From: Eremophila alpestris peregrina
Lineage: Eukaryota; Chordata; Aves; Passeriformes; Alaudidae
Length of the DNA stretch: 64,000 nt
Assembly: GCA_009792885.1 (NCBI GenBank)
Contig: WMCF01000014.1
Location: 16,987,539-17,051,538, forward strand
Direction of reading: 5' to 3'
The stretch's first letter is position 1. Each line of letters opens with the position of its first letter. Under the pieces are notes generated by a model, which was not told the DNA's origin, ran no database searches, and worked only from the letters and a program-made list of their open reading frames with translations. Positions 35,466-48,100 of the stretch are shown here, in pieces. The position numbers and the translations under genes were made by a program.

Positions 35466-36113
35466 TGTCCTGGTTTAGGGCAAATTTGGGAGGAAACCTC
35501 CCAAATGGGGGTCCCTCTGGAAAGCAAATCGAAACAGCCCCTCCCCCCTATTGGTTTGGGGAAAAAATATCTCCTTAGAGATGAGTGAAAAAAACTATTT
35601 ATTTCACAAAGTGCCTACAAACATAAAAATTAATAATATGAAACAATAAAACCTGGCAAAATTGAAAAAGTCTGTGCTGTGGGAGCTTGGCTTGCTCTGA
35701 CTGTTATCAGTCCCTCTGATGATGGAAAATGCCAGCCTGGGCCTGGTGGCCCACCTGTGTGGACTCCTGGTGCTCTCACTCTCGTGGGTCTTTCAGTCCA
35801 AGAGCAGGTTTAAAACAGTACCAAGAAAAAGGAAAAGGAAAAAAAAAATAGTCCAGGGAACTTCTCTGCCCTAGCTAGCTAAAACAAACTAAAAGCAAAG
35901 GAGATCTCTGACCTGCCACCTGTCTGTACTTCAGACGAACAGTCCAGGAGCTGGAATGCAGAGGAGTGAGCTGCTTTTCTGAAAACAAACTCCACGCTTC
36001 TCTTTACTCGCCCTTCACTCTCGGAACCAGTCTTAAAGGTACAGAACACAATATCTAACACAGACAGAACAGACGATTTGGGGATACAATCATAATAAAG
36101 TCACCCTAGGACA
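35466..36113 (-). mobile_element. solo ERVK-like LTR
   Basis: A 648-bp element bounded by the inverted repeat TGTCCT...AGGACA. On the minus strand a poly(A) signal 'gaaataaatag' lies near 35595. Flanks AAACC (left) and AAACT (right) could be a 5-bp duplication with one mismatch. The interior has no retroviral ORF, so this is a solo LTR. Confidence 0.75.
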
Positions 36114-38984
36114 AAACTTCAACCAAAGTAAATAAAATAACAATACTCAGGATACAAGTGATGCCAATATTTATTCTTAAACAGAAATATTTTTCACAGG
36201 CATCTGTATGTTAATTACATCTACCCAAGTGATGCAAACAAACAAACAAAATGCAATAATTTCTGTTAGGCTGAAGAAATCAGTTAATTTATTAAATAAT
36301 ATACTACAAGACTTTCATCTAAAGATCTCAATGTAGCCTGGAAGAATCAAACAAGTCCCATATTAAAACCTTGTGGTGGTTATTTCCTCACAGTATGAAT
36401 TAAGCACTCAGCACTTAAGTCATAAGACTCAGTCAAGTCACTAAGTGCTTTGCATCTTTGGAAATCTTTCTCAGAAAAGTTAAATCATTAATTAATATGA
36501 GTTATTAATAAACCTGCATTGTACAGATTTCCATTAGAAACTGAAATCTGACAAATTCTGTCAGAAAGTTTTCTTGATTTTCTCTGGCAAGAAGCATGCA
36601 GTTAAAAAAGAAAATACTTACAGACAGATTTTTATGAATCCAAGTCTCTTCTAGGAATACAAATAAAAGTTTTGCATGTGTTCAGTATTCTGTAGATCAC
36701 AATAAAAATGTGAATCTACTGTAGATTCTTTGCTAATTGAGAGCTGAGAAAATTCAGCAAATTTAGGTGACTAAGGGGAAGCAGTTAGGTAGCAGATGCT
36801 TCAAAAACTTTATCTGAACCATAAGTTTGAAAGCCTGTACTATATGAGTATTACACAAAGAGCAAATTGGTACAGAGAAACATTATAATATGTCCTCTAT
36901 CCTCTAAATAAGTAAATTAATATAGTCAATTGACTGCTAATGTGCATTTTTAAATTTCTTTTTATTTTTTGCTCTTGAGTTCATAAAGTAGTCTCCCTCC
37001 CCAGCTCCACCTATTTTCACTTGACAAGTGAAACAAGTAGACGGGTTTTCCATGTCATCAAGGACTGAAATGTTTTCTGTATCAATACAGATTTTCCCAG
37101 GTAAAGAGGCTATTGGCCAAATCTAGGAGTTACAGATATTGTCACCCATAAACTCCTCCAAATGTTATTTGCCAGTTGCAGTGGGAAGAAAGGACGACCA
37201 GTTTCTGCCATGTGGCCTTTGCTAAGCTCTTTTGTTCCACTTCTGGATTAATAACTTTTAGGAGAGTCAGCAGGGAACCAGTTTCAATATTGTGCATTAT
37301 GTCTTTGAAGCCTATCTTCTACTCTGTATTATATTAGTGAGCCAAACATTTACATGCCTTCTTGGCATACACTTCATGATACTGAGTGCATGTATCTATG
37401 CCTGTTTATGAATCTGTATCGGCCACTAGATTTGGAACTTGTCTTTGTTATTGTATCATAAAACTGTAGCTCATTGCAACTACTTTTGCAGTATACTCTA
37501 TGTCAGTGTGAAGAAAGATTGTACTTGTGACACTTCTTACTTTCCTGTATTCACTAAATATCATTTCTTGGTATAAGATTCTTGGTATCAGATTTCCCTA
37601 CAATCTGGTTACACCATAAAATTCTTTGCAAACAATTATGTTTGTAAAGACTGGAAACTGCAATTAATATACAAATGAATCATGTAATGAAACAGAATGG
37701 AAAAAGAAGATAAGTAGGGAAGTCTAGCTTATGTTCTAAACGAGGCATCCTGTATTAAAGTGGCAGTCTGCAAAGAAAATAAACAGAAAGAAACAAAGAA
37801 CCTAGACACAATCATATGGGGTCCATTTTACACACAACACATATGCCAGATGTATATCTCATGCAACCATACAGATAAATAAAACAAGCATGACAATCTG
37901 CTTTTCTTTACCAGCTTAATATGATCATCTTACAAATCTCAGATGCAAGTTGCAGTGTGAGTGGGTGTCAAGGAGGAAACACTAAAAGAACACAAACAGC
38001 ATTCTGCGAATGCTACTTATGGTACCACAGATGTTGCAAGGATTGAAACAGAAAAATATTCCCTTTCACAGTCACTTTTTTTTAAAATTCCTTTTCATAG
38101 AATTTAAGAAGTTGTGTATCAATTTAGTTAAAAAAAAAAAGAAAATAAAAAAGAAAACAACCAAACAATAAAAAACAGGGAGGTTAAAAAATAGTTCTGC
38201 TTGTTTCCTCAGGTGCAATCATACAATCTAATAGAAGATATTACCACTACCAAAAATGACTGACTTTATCATATCCTGATACTATAAAGTCAATTACATA
38301 AACATTATTTTAAAATATAAAGTACAGCAGAGACAGAAACTGTGGAACTCATAACTCAAGTAAAAAGGCACAGTCCAGGCAGCTACTGGCTGGAAGGCAG
38401 TTTGTGACATGGAAAGAAATAACAGGCTTCTCTTATCAAAGCAGGTTTTGATACTGCAGTTCTCATTAACTCCAAATGCTAGTTGATATAAGTGAAAATG
38501 CTAGTAGAACTTCAAATTTCTATTACAAATATTACATTGCAGTTATCACTTTACAGAAATTACTGCAGTTTTTTTATTAAATGGGCCTTGCATTTTATCA
38601 AGTAGTTAATAAAAATGTGATTTTAATTGAATCATGTGAATTTCACTGAGTGTCAAAATAGAAAATTCTGATCATACAAATATCAGCCTATGTCCACAGC
38701 TTTTAGTGCCAGTAGTTGATTTGCACTGGGGTAAAGTCAGCCATGGCTCTGGCTTTTCCCAGCAGCAAACAGCTGCTCAGATGCCAGGGAACTGAGTCCT
38801 CCCATTCTAACCAGCAGACTGATTCTGTAACTCTCTAATTTACTCCCCAGCTCCTAATCACCCAGTACTTGGTTCCCTAGAATAATGAAGTTTTTTTGGA
38901 CAAGAAGAATGTTGTGAACTTGAACACAGAAATAAAATCAAGATGTAGCTGTGGGACTTAAGGACAAGTGGTGAACTTGGCAGT
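36114..38984. other. no recognisable feature
   Basis: 2.9 kb AT-rich, with short (ACAA)n at 36237-36251 and A-rich tracts near 38130. No gene or transposon recognised. Confidence 0.5.
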
Positions 38985-39055
38985 TGGGTTAATGTATGGA
39001 CTTGATGATTTTAAGAGGTCTTTCCCAATCTGAATGATTCTATAATTCTATGGTT
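38985..39055 (+). mobile_element. CR1 3'-tail fragment
   Basis: Reads 'gatgattttaagaggtctttcccaatctgaatgattctataattctatgg', a CR1 3' UTR end with a short tail. Confidence 0.65.
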
Positions 39056-39364
39056 CCTGTATGCCATTACGTGAAGCTAGATGATGACACTTCTCTTTAC
39101 GTGCCTCCCTGGCATCTGAATAATTTCCAAATTTTTAGCTGATTAGAACCCACAAAATGTTCCTCACAACTTTGTCACAAATTCATTCCTCATGTACATT
39201 TGAATGAAGCAACCAATTCACCAGTATAGATTTGCTCTCTGAGGAGTTTCTACTTTATTTTGTTAAAGTGATTGGCTCCTGTCACATTCCACTGTGGGGA
39301 ACTGCCAAGAGTCCTTTTAAAAATAGATGGTCTGGAATGAAATTAAATCAACCAAGACAAACTT

Positions 39365-40330
39365 GTATCTGAGAACCATTTATTGATAATGAAAACAAAA
39401 CAAAATGGGTTGCCCTACTAAAGACAGCTAGAAAAGACAGAAAAGGAGGAAGGAAAATGGAAAAGGAGTGGGGGGAGAGAAAAAGAGAGACAGGAGACAG
39501 AAAAAGCAGGCTTTACCACCACAGGATTGAGGAGTGCCATCAACACCTATGTGATGGGAGGGTGTGTGCTCTCTGCCTGCTGGAGAGCCTGCACAGTTCT
39601 TGGAGAGGCACGGCTCCACAGGCACACCGACTGCAGCAAAGGGCAGCCAGGCATGCAGTGAGTGAGGGGGTGGTCGGAAAGGAGGTCCAGAACCCTGGAC
39701 AAGGTTGCAGTGGGGATTGCAGAGGCAGACTGGCTCGGAGGCAGGAAGGGTGGGACACAGGTGGCTCAGGCAGGGATGCAGGAATGAAGCAGCAGGGTGG
39801 TGGTCAGGGGCACAGGGAGGCAGGACAGACAGGAGGGCAAGCAAGAGCCAGTGAGGGCAGAAGAGCCAAAAGCCAGGGTGAACCTAGGGCAAAAAGCACA
39901 AAACAGGCTAGGGCCAGGGCAAGAAGCCACCCTCAGCAGGCAGGAGCTAAAGCAGGAAACACAAGACCTAAAAAGCCCAAAGTTAAAAAGCCTAAACCCA
40001 AGCAAAAAAGCTAGTCTCAAAAAATAAAACAAACACCAAAGTCACCAAGCCGCAAGAAGCATAAGATGCAGAAGCCCCCCCAGCTTTTGATGCAGTTACG
40101 TTTATACTCTCTGGCTCCTCCCAAAGTCTGCCTGCTGACAGGAGACCATTGGCCCAGTCCAACCTTCCACTGCAGTTCATTGGTGGAGACCTTTCACCAC
40201 CTGATTAGAGAAGCCTCTCTGGAGGGTATGTGGAGGCAGATAAGCTTGCCAGGCCTATGCCCTGAAGGGATGTCCCTTGAGTGAAATGTAATAAGCTCAT
40301 CTCAACGCTCTCCAGGAGAGATAGCCCTTA
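39365..40330 (-). mobile_element. candidate long LTR
   Basis: On the minus strand 'agagtataaacgtaac' (TATA, near 40105) is followed about 0.73 kb later by 'caataaatggttctcag' (poly(A) signal, near 39375). The intervening purine-biased DNA contains repeated AGG/CAGG-rich and AAAGCC/AAGCCTAAA phrases. The plus-strand ORF 39457-40014 (185 codons, ending in a Lys/Pro-rich tail) is best explained as the antisense of this region. Edges are approximate and no target duplication was found. Confidence 0.45.
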
Positions 40331-40600
40331 GATGAACCTGCTCTCCCCAGTCATGGTGAGGTCCCATCATGTTTTGATATGTAGATTCTTTCTCAGAAAT
40401 TGGTCTTTCCCCTTTGGTACTACCCTTGCTTTCTCCATAAACACCCCAGCTTCCACTCAGTTCACCAGGGAAGTGTCATCTCTAGCCCCCTTCGCAGGTG
40501 CTGAACAATAAAGCTACCCCTGTGGAAATCGCCACATGACTCTCCTGTCTCTCTGTCTCTGAGTCAGCCTGGGACAACCCTGCAAGGCTGAGCTGAAATC
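40331..40600 (+). mobile_element. LTR 3' part (poly(A) signal and U5)
   Basis: Sequence with AATAAA at 40506-40511, then a U5-like CT-rich block 'ctctcctgtctctctgtctctgagtcagcctggg'. It looks like the end of a plus-strand LTR whose U3 is missing or overlaps the previous element. Confidence 0.45.
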
Positions 40601-40738
40601 ACTGCTGGGAGCTGATCACTTGCAGCCACAGGCTGCACCTTGTGGAGGTAACCCAGTGGCTGGAGGATCACCTGAGACCCCTAGGAGGTTGTCTCTTGTG
40701 AGACCTCTCTCTCTCTGGGAAAGTTGCAGCATCCTGGG

Positions 40739-41215
40739 TGTTGGGGTTTGTTACATCTGTACCCTTTGGTTCATTCCAGAGACCCCACCTTTCTGTTATC
40801 CCCCATTGGTTTCCTCCGGTCCGTCCCTCTGTTGCAATCCTCCTGGGATGTTGCATCAGCCAAGTTTGCCCCTCCTTGGAACCTGTCCATCACCCCTGAG
40901 GCCTTCCCCTTCTTCGAGATGGTTCTATTCTACTCCTGTTGTTACTGGTTGCCAGGTTGTTATCCCTCCCCTAAGCCTTCCCCATTGCTTCCCCCTCCCA
41001 TCCTTCCTAGTTGCAGCCACTCCCTGAACGCCCCTGATTGGTTCCCTAGTTGCTCCGCCCCAGTTAATAATGGGCTGCGTCCCCTTTCTCGAGGCTCTTC
41101 TGAGTTGTCTACATTTGATGTTGTTAGGCCCCTCAGAGCTCTAATAAACCTTGAAGTTCTGACCCTCCGAAGAGTCAGCCTCCATTCTTCGGTGATTGTG
41201 GTATGGTCCTTCCTC
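40739..41215 (+). mobile_element. probable LTR
   Basis: Starts TGTTGGGGTTTG, with poly(A) signal 'ctaataaacc' at 41143-41148. U5 then contains 'ccctccgaagagtcagcctcc' and ends near 'ctcactgca'. Downstream 'tggggttagtcgcgagcc' could be a primer site, which would make this a 5' LTR, but no gag follows. Overlapping plus-strand ORFs have no domain. Confidence 0.5.
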
Positions 41216-41689
41216 ACTGCACACCCCTCGGGTGTGGGGTTAGTCGCGAGCCCACAACTCGGTGCGGAGTTGCCTCTGGTCGAGCTAGCCAGAGAGGAAG
41301 CCCTCTGAAGTGAGGAACTACTGCACCTGGGTCATACCAACAGACCCCCCCAGCTGGCCGCTCTCAAGGCTACAGTGTCTTTGGTGCTCCCCTGCTCATC
41401 CCTGTCCCATGCGAGACATGAAATGGTTGCCAGGCAAAGTCCCCCCAGAGACAAGGCTTTCTCCCATCTTCTCCAAGTTGATTCCTGCAAGTGGCATATG
41501 TGCAACTCCTCTTCTACATGCCTCCGACAATCGTTGAGACAAATGAAAACTAAATTGTCTCTTCACACTTCCCCTAAAATTATGCAATACATAGTCTGTG
41601 AGAATGTCCTTGTTGTGGCCTCTGATAGTTCAGATAGTGTTGAAAGAGGTCTATTTTCTAGTCACACATTGAGAGTTGTGCAGCGTAAC
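41216..41689. other. no recognisable coding feature
   Basis: GC-moderate sequence downstream of the LTR. It could be retroviral leader, but no gag motif is visible. Confidence 0.4.
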
Positions 41690-42035
41690 ATTACATGAGA
41701 GCTACAGGATGATTCTAGTCTATGACAGATATAGCTGGACTATATCTACACAGATGATTTTGCTTAACAGATACCAGCTTGACCAGCCTAGCTTGAAGTA
41801 AGAGTCCCCAGACACAACAATGGTACGTTAGATTCAAACCCAGACAGAGGACGTCAGCCAGCTCCTTTGAAGCATGGATACACCCATATCATTGGCCAGT
41901 GAGCTAGGCAGAGTTTAAACACTTGACCAATCTTGTCTGTAAGTGCTGGAAATTTAAAAGCTCTATAAAAGGAGCTGCTAGACAATAAATGTGAGTAGTC
42001 GCTGCACGAACTCAGTGTGTTAATGTCACAACCCT
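41690..42035 (+). mobile_element. alpharetrovirus-like LTR
   Basis: TATA 'ctctataaaagg' (41962-41972) is followed 20 bases later by AATAAA (41984-41989) and a short U5 ending near 'gtgttaatgtcaca'. The same compact layout occurs, on the minus strand, at 11804-12168. The left boundary is uncertain. Confidence 0.5.
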
Positions 42036-43540
42036 GTCTCCAACTCCACAGCACCACTAATCTGTCACCCCCTTCTTTACAATGGTCTTTTACATGCCTA
42101 AATTCTAGTTCTTAGCTGATAAATTGGTCCATCTCCTTCCAGTAAGTTATTTAATGGAACCACAACCCTGGTACTTCTATCCCTGCCTTCTATTAAGGAT
42201 GATGACCTTCAAGAAATTAACAGCCACAACACACTGCATGACTTTTATTGACAGATTGTAGAAGCACACATATATACTTTGTTTTATCAACATAACTATA
42301 TAAATGCCTTAGTTTGTTTTTTTTGGGATTTTTGTTTTTGTGGGGGTTTTTTTTGTTTGTTTGTTTTTTTGTTATATTTCTTTAGGGAATTAAATACTTA
42401 TCTCTCTCTTTCGGCAGGTCTTTGAACTAGATGAATAGAGTCTTGGCCTCAAATGCCTGTTCCACTCTGCAGGTGCTACAGCTTGGATGAGGAACTAGGC
42501 TGCCCCTTCCTCCAAGCGTGATGAGGTTAACTGCTCTGGAGTGCATGCCTCTAACAGGTACAATCTGGCTCATTCCCAACTGTTCCACAGGAGCTTTGGG
42601 TGTTAACATTCTTTCTATACCCTTTTCCACACCCCTTTTCCACATCCCTTTGCTTTACTTAGGGAATATTTCCCACAATATGGGACAGTATGTGTATGTT
42701 TATAACATTCCCAATTGGAAGTCAGACTTGATTAATTGATTAAAGAGTAAGATCTAACAACTAAAAATATATTCATAATGTAGAGGGGAGAGTCCTTAAA
42801 AAAGATAAAGAACACACACAAATATAGAAACAGCTAGCATCATATTTGATAAAATTTGTGTGTTCCTCATTCATGAACAAAATACAAAGTAATGAAAAAT
42901 ATAAATGCAGCAAGATAAAAAAGAAGAAAATGAGGTAAAGCCAGAGTAAATGAAACATAAACTACATGTTTAGAGTTTACAAGAAAATCCAAGAGCTATA
43001 TTTCCTAAAATGCATAGGCCATATATTAAAACATAGGCTAAATAATCTATAAATGCACATCCACATTACTGAAGCACATGCTTAACTACACTGGTAAATC
43101 AGTTGCATTTTAGAGGCTTGAATCCTTAATGTGTAATAATAAACACAAACACACAACTATTTCAGTGTCTTGTCAGTTATCCATTCTGACAACTATGTCA
43201 CCGTCTTAATCTCCCATTTTTCCCTCAGCCTCTCTGTGTCTCTGTTGGTTTACTGGTGCATCAGCTTACTTGAATTTCTGGCTTACAAAATCTCTCATTT
43301 TTTCATTAAGGGATCTCCTAGCACTCCCTTAAACTAATGTGCAAGATTACTCAAGGATGAACACCCCAACAACCTAAAATTAAGTCATTGTGTCTCTAAA
43401 TATCAAGATCAAGTAATTGCCTAAGCATATTGCTGCAAGCCTTGGTATTTTCATGTTCAACTTCTCTGAATAATTTATTATCCTCATTCATTGAGTCATA
43501 TCTAAAATAAAAATGTAAGCTCTTTGAGATATGGGCAATG
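42036..43540. other. no recognisable feature; T/G-rich low complexity at 42311-42375
   Basis: Mostly AT-rich. A T-rich/G-rich run at 42311-42375 could be a degenerate poly(A) tail on the minus strand, but no body of a retrosequence is recognisable. Confidence 0.45.
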
Positions 43541-43660
43541 TCATAGAATCATAATATTACCTGGGTTGGATGGGACCTTAAAGATCATCTAGTTTCAAGC
43601 CCCCTGCCATGAGCAAGGACACCTTTCACTAGGACAGGTTATTCAGAGATCTTGTTTCAT
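43541..43660 (-). mobile_element. CR1 3'-end fragment
   Basis: Reads 'tcatagaatcataatattacctgggttggatgggaccttaaagatcatct...', the reverse of the CR1 3' UTR and tail, 5'-truncated to about 120 bases. Confidence 0.9.
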
Positions 43661-44958
43661 AAAAGTGCTACAACAGTTTTAAGAAGTGTTGATAATTTCA
43701 TTATTACAAAAATTCCTTAAAATGGTGAAGGATAAACAGCTCTAGTAATTATCTCTCTAATTAAGTTTTGAATTAAATTTAAAATTCAAGAATTTCCTGA
43801 TTCTTCAACCTAAATTCTGTGAGTGTCTCAAAAAAATCCCTCTTTCCATGCATTAACTGAAGTTTTAAGCTTAGTCAGTTCATGTTATTATCACTATCCC
43901 CTCTGAAATAATCTCTTCCAGTTGTTTGTCTTGTATGCATAGAAGATATTGCTTCATTTGTTGTTAGAAAGAATTTGTCAGTATAGGAAGCTGTTAGGAC
44001 TGAAAGATATTGAATAGACGTGATTCTGACTGCAACTATTACAGTCCAAGAATCTTCACTGTGCCAAACAAAACACAACACTGTCAGGCTTTTAGTCCCA
44101 ATGACACTTTGAAGAGTACAGTCAAATCAAACAAGTAACAACTTTCAGACTTGTTTTCGAGTCTGAGTTTCAATTTCAAATACTCCAGCTTTCCTAATAA
44201 CTGCTTTTAAATTAATACATACATTAATAAACACATAAATAAGTGAAGATAGTTTACAGAGGTAACTTTAACATGAAGTAATCTAAAATCAAGGCAATCA
44301 CTTCACTATGAAATATTCTGCTCTGCTAGGAACACATTTTCAAACTGCATTACCTATGGCATATTAATTACTCTAATCCATTTAAGAGTAGGAGTTACCA
44401 GAATGCTATTAGTACATCAAAGGTAATGCAGTACTGTTGGGTGAACTGGAACTAATCGGCATAACTCACATTATAGGATATCACTAGAACATGTTTATTT
44501 TGAATACTTTAATGTTTTTTGCAAAGATTTCCTTATGCAACATGGGTTTTGTACTTGAGACCAATAATTTCACATCAATCACTTAAGGAAACTTTTTTGT
44601 TTCTGGCAGATTTGAGTTTTGCTTTTTAAAAGTATTTTTCTTTTCATTGCTGCAATTAGGATTTGCCTATCATCTATTACAAGAATAGGCCTAAAGAGAT
44701 GATCTCACAGTTTCTGAATAAGTGAATAAGAAGCCCAGTTTATATGGAGAACAGTGACTCAACCTTTAAATATAGAGGTGTGAACTGTTACCTCTGTAAT
44801 TACCAGTCAACCTCAATTTCTCCTTATTGAATATTTCCTCACTGAATTTTTTTCTCCACCAACATGTACTTAAGGCTAACCCTTACCATTTGTTTTACAA
44901 TATGTGATTAAAATTAAACCAATATAAGTTAAATTATATAGTTTTGTCTGAATACATT
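43661..44958. other. no recognisable feature
   Basis: AT-rich spacer before the large CR1; nothing assigned. Confidence 0.5.
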
Positions 44959-45041
44959 CACAGAATCACAGAATCACAGAATTTTTAGGTTGGAAGAGAC
45001 CTTCAAGATCATCGAGTCCAACCCATGTTCTAACACCTCAA

Positions 45042-45335
45042 CTAGATTATGGCACCAAGTGCCACATCCAGTCTTTTTTTAAACACATCCAGGTTTGGTG
45101 ACTCTACCACCTCCCTGGGCAGATGGTTCCAGTATTTAACCACTCTTTCCTTGAAAAACTTCCTCCTTAAATCAAGCCTGTATCTCCCTTGGAGCAGCTT
45201 GAGACTGTGTCCTCTTGTTCTGTCTGTTGTTGCCCAGAGAAAGAGGCCAACTCCCAGCTGACCACAACCACCCTTCACGAAGTTGAAGAGAGTGATAAGG
45301 TCACCTCTGAGTCTCCTTTTCTCCAGGCTAAACAA
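45042..45335 (-). pseudogene. CR1 ORF2 C-terminal region
   Basis: 97-codon open stretch with 'LITLFNFVKGG', 'GHSLKLLQGRYRLDLRRKFF' and 'YWNHLPREVVESPNLDVFKK', the conserved end of CR1 ORF2. It lies in a different frame from the RT segment that precedes it (minus strand), so a frameshift occurred near 45340. It stops shortly before the 3' UTR. Confidence 0.9.
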
Positions 45336-45346
45336 CCCCAGCTCCC

Positions 45347-46492
45347 TCAGTCGTTTTCATACGGCTTGTGTTCCAAGCCCCTCACCAGCCTCGTTGCTGT
45401 CCTCTGGACACGCTCAAGCATCTCAACGTCCTTCCTAAACTGAGGGGCCCAGAACTGGACACAGTACTCAAGGTGTGGCCTCACCAGTGCCGAGTACAGG
45501 GGAAGAATGATCTCCCTGCTCCTGCTGGCCACACAATTCCTGATACTGGCCAGGATGCCATTGGCCTTCTTGGCCACCTGGGCACACTGCTGGCTTATGT
45601 TCAGCCAACTGTCAACCAGTACCCCCAGGTCCCTTTCCACCTGAGCACTATCCAGCCACACCGTCCTCAGCCTATAACGCTGCAGGGGGTTATTGTGGCC
45701 AAAGTGCAGGACTCGGCACTTGGACTTATTGAACTTCATCCCACTGGACTCTGCCCATCCATCCAACAGTTCCAAGTCCCTCTGCAAAGCCCTCCGTCCC
45801 TCTAACAGATCGACACATGCTCCCAGCTTAGTGTCATCTGCAAATTTACTAACGAAAGACTCTAAACCCTCATCCATATTAAACAGAACTGGTCCCAGCA
45901 CAGACCCTTGAGGGACACCCCTGGTGACTGGCCGCCAGCTGGATGCAGCACCATTCACCACCACTCTCTGGGCCCAGCCATGCAGCCAGTTCCTAACCCA
46001 GCACAGAGTGCTCCTGTCCAAGCCACGGGCTGCCAGCTTATCTAGGAGTATGCTGTGGGAGACAGTGTCAAAGGCCTTGCTGAAATCCAAATAAACAACA
46101 TCCACAGCCTTCCCTGCATCCATTAGGTGGGTTACCTGGTCATAAGAGGTGACCAGGTTGGTCAAACATGACCTACCCCTCCTAAACCCATGCTGACTGG
46201 GTCTGATACCCTGGCCATCCTGTAAATTCTGTGTGATGGCACTTAATATAAACTGTTCCATTATTTTGCCAGGTACTGAGGTCAGGCTGACTGGTCTATA
46301 ATTACCAGGATCCTCCTTTGAACCCTTTTTGTGAATGGGTGACACATTGGCCAGTTTCCAGTTATCTGGAACCTCACCAGTGAGCCAGGACTGCTGGTAA
46401 ATGATGGAGAGTGGCTTTGCAAGCTCATCTGCCAGCTCTCTCATTACCCTGGGGTGGATCCCATCTAGTCCCATAGATTTATGAACATCCAA
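45347..46492 (-). pseudogene. CR1 ORF2 reverse transcriptase domain
   Basis: 381-codon open stretch. Motifs in order: 'MGLDGIHPRVMRELADELAK' near the start, 'GNYRPVSLTSVPGKIMEQF', 'HGFRRGRSCLTNL', the first catalytic Asp in 'YLDFSKAFDTVSH', 'RGVPQGSVLGPVLFN', and the catalytic box 'FADDTKLG' (FADD as is usual for CR1). The thumb follows, with 'RDLGVLVDSWLNIS' and 'LYSALVRPHLEYCVQFWAP'. Between 'VLFN' and 'MDEGLES' the spacing looks short, consistent with a small in-frame deletion. RT active residues are present, but the flanking frames are broken. Confidence 0.93.
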
Positions 46493-46497
46493 GCATT

Positions 46498-47313
46498 TCA
46501 GCAGTTCTCTGACTGCCTCCTCTTGGATAATGGGGGACCATTCTGCTCCTTGACATCATCTACCAGCCCAGGAGGGCAGACGTCTTGAAGGCAAGTCATC
46601 TTCCCACTAAAAACTGAGGCAAAGTAGGCATTAAGCACTTCTGCCTTCTCCTCATCTGGAGATACTAAGTTTCCTCCCTTGTCCAATAAAGAACAAAGGC
46701 TGGTCTTACCCTTTCTTTTAGCATGAATATATTTGTAAAAACATTTTTTATTATCCTTTACAGAAGTTGCCATTCTAAGTTCAGACTGAGCTTTGGCCTC
46801 CCTAATTTTTTTCCTGCATGCTCTAGCAGCCCTTTTGAATACTTCCTTAGAGACCTGACCCTCCTTCCAAAGCTGATACATCCTCTTTTTATTCTTAAGT
46901 TCCTCCAAGACCTCCTTGCCCAGCCAGGCTGGACGTTTACCCCGGTGACTTATCTTTTGGCACACAGGGACAGTCTGTTCCTGTGCCCTCAAGATCTCTG
47001 TTTTGAGGCATGCCCACCTTTCCTGAACTCCTTTGTTTTTAAGGGCTGCTTCCCAGGGGACGCTCCGAATAAGTCTCCTAAGCAGGCCAAAGTCTGCCCT
47101 CCGGAAGTCCAATGCAAGAGTCTTACTGGTGCTCCTCCTGACTTCACCAAATATTGAGAACTCTATTATTTCATGAGCACTCTGCCCCAAGCGACCTCCA
47201 ACCCCCACATCTCCCACCAGCCCATCTCTATTTGCAAACAGCAGATCTAACATAGTCCCTCCCTTGGTGGTGTCACACCCACCAGCTGTGACAAAAAGTT
47301 GTCCTCCATACAC
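46498..47313 (-). pseudogene. CR1 ORF2 endonuclease end and linker
   Basis: 271 codons. The first part completes the endonuclease ('GGTMLDLLFANRDGLVGDV', 'QSAHEIIEFSIFGEV', i.e. the S-x-H-x-x-I/V region). It continues into the Lys/Arg-rich linker ('KKRMYQLWKEGQVSKEVF', 'NKKCFYKYIHAKRKGKT') that leads to RT. It overlaps the upstream endonuclease ORF in another frame, placing a frameshift within 47247-47313, and shifts again near 46500 before RT. Confidence 0.88.
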
Positions 47314-47774
47314 TCTAAGAATTTCCTGGACTGCCTCTTTGCTGTATTAAGTTCCCAGCAGATGTCTGGTAGGTTGAAGTCACCCACAAGAACAAGGGCT
47401 GATGATCCTGAAACATTACCTAGCTGCTTATAGAATAAGTCATCTACTTCTTCTTCCTGGTTGGGTGGACGATAACAGACTCCCAATAGGGTGTCAGCCT
47501 TGTTGGCCTTCCCCTTAATTCTTACCCATAGACATTCAACTCCATCTTCCTTAGTTTCAATTTCTATGGCATCAAAAGTCTGCTTAATATAAAGGGCCAC
47601 CCCTCCACCTCTTCTTCCTTTCCTGTCTCTTCTGAAGAGCCTGTAGCCATCCAGTGCAGTACTCCAGCTATGTGAGTCATCCCACCATGTTTCTGTGATG
47701 GCAACTACATCATAACTCTGCAGTTGCACCATGGGCCTCCAGCTCTTCTTGTTTGTTGCCCAGGCTGCGTGCAT
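47247..47774 (-). pseudogene. CR1 ORF2 apurinic-like endonuclease, N-terminal part
   Basis: 175-codon stretch with AP-endonuclease signatures: 'YDVVAITETWWDDSHSW' (catalytic Glu context), 'GYRLFRRDRKGRRGGGVALY', 'VECLWVRI', 'LLGVCYRPPN' and 'LVLVGDFNLPDICW' (Asp/Asn pair). In CR1 this domain nicks target DNA to prime reverse transcription. Confidence 0.9.
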
Positions 47775-47881
47775 TGGTATACATGCACCTCAGCTGGGCT
47801 ACTGACTTCACCCCTAACTTAGCCTTACAACCCTTGGACCTGCTTCCAGACAGCTCAGCTGCATCCCCTTCCCCTTCAAAC

Positions 47882-48100
47882 TTAGTTTAAAGCCCTCTCA
47901 ATGAGGTCTGCCAGTTTATGAGCTAAAAACCTTTTGCCCTTAACAGAGAGATGTACCCCATCTGGTTCCAGCAGAGCAGATGCTGTAAAAGTTTCCCCAT
48001 GATCAAAGAACCCAAAATTTTGTCGATGACACCAACCCTTAAGCCTCTCATTCATCTGGCCTCTCCCCAAAACCCATGTAGTAACTTCATATTTCCTCAT
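47882..48100 (-). pseudogene. CR1 ORF1 C-terminal esterase-like remnant
   Basis: 72-codon stretch ending in a stop about 100 bases before ORF2. It contains 'RLKGWCHRQNFGFFDHGETF' and 'LEPDGVHLSVKGKRFLAHKL'. The D-G-V-H-L element matches the Asp/His block of SGNH-type esterases described in CR1 ORF1 proteins. The N-terminal part, including any zinc finger, is lost to 5' truncation. Confidence 0.8.

Noticed and set aside
39457..40014. 185-codon plus-strand ORF with a Lys/Pro-rich C terminus resembling a basic nuclear protein
   Set aside because: It is antisense to an LTR-like region with its own TATA and poly(A) signal, composition is repetitive, and no family resemblance is seen.
40620..41308. 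Overlapping ORFs of 135 and 194 codons
   Set aside because: Both fall across an LTR with a clear poly(A) signal and read as low-complexity Ser/Pro/Leu text.
45049..45911. Plus-strand ORFs of 70-145 codons
   Set aside because: Antisense shadows of CR1 ORF2.
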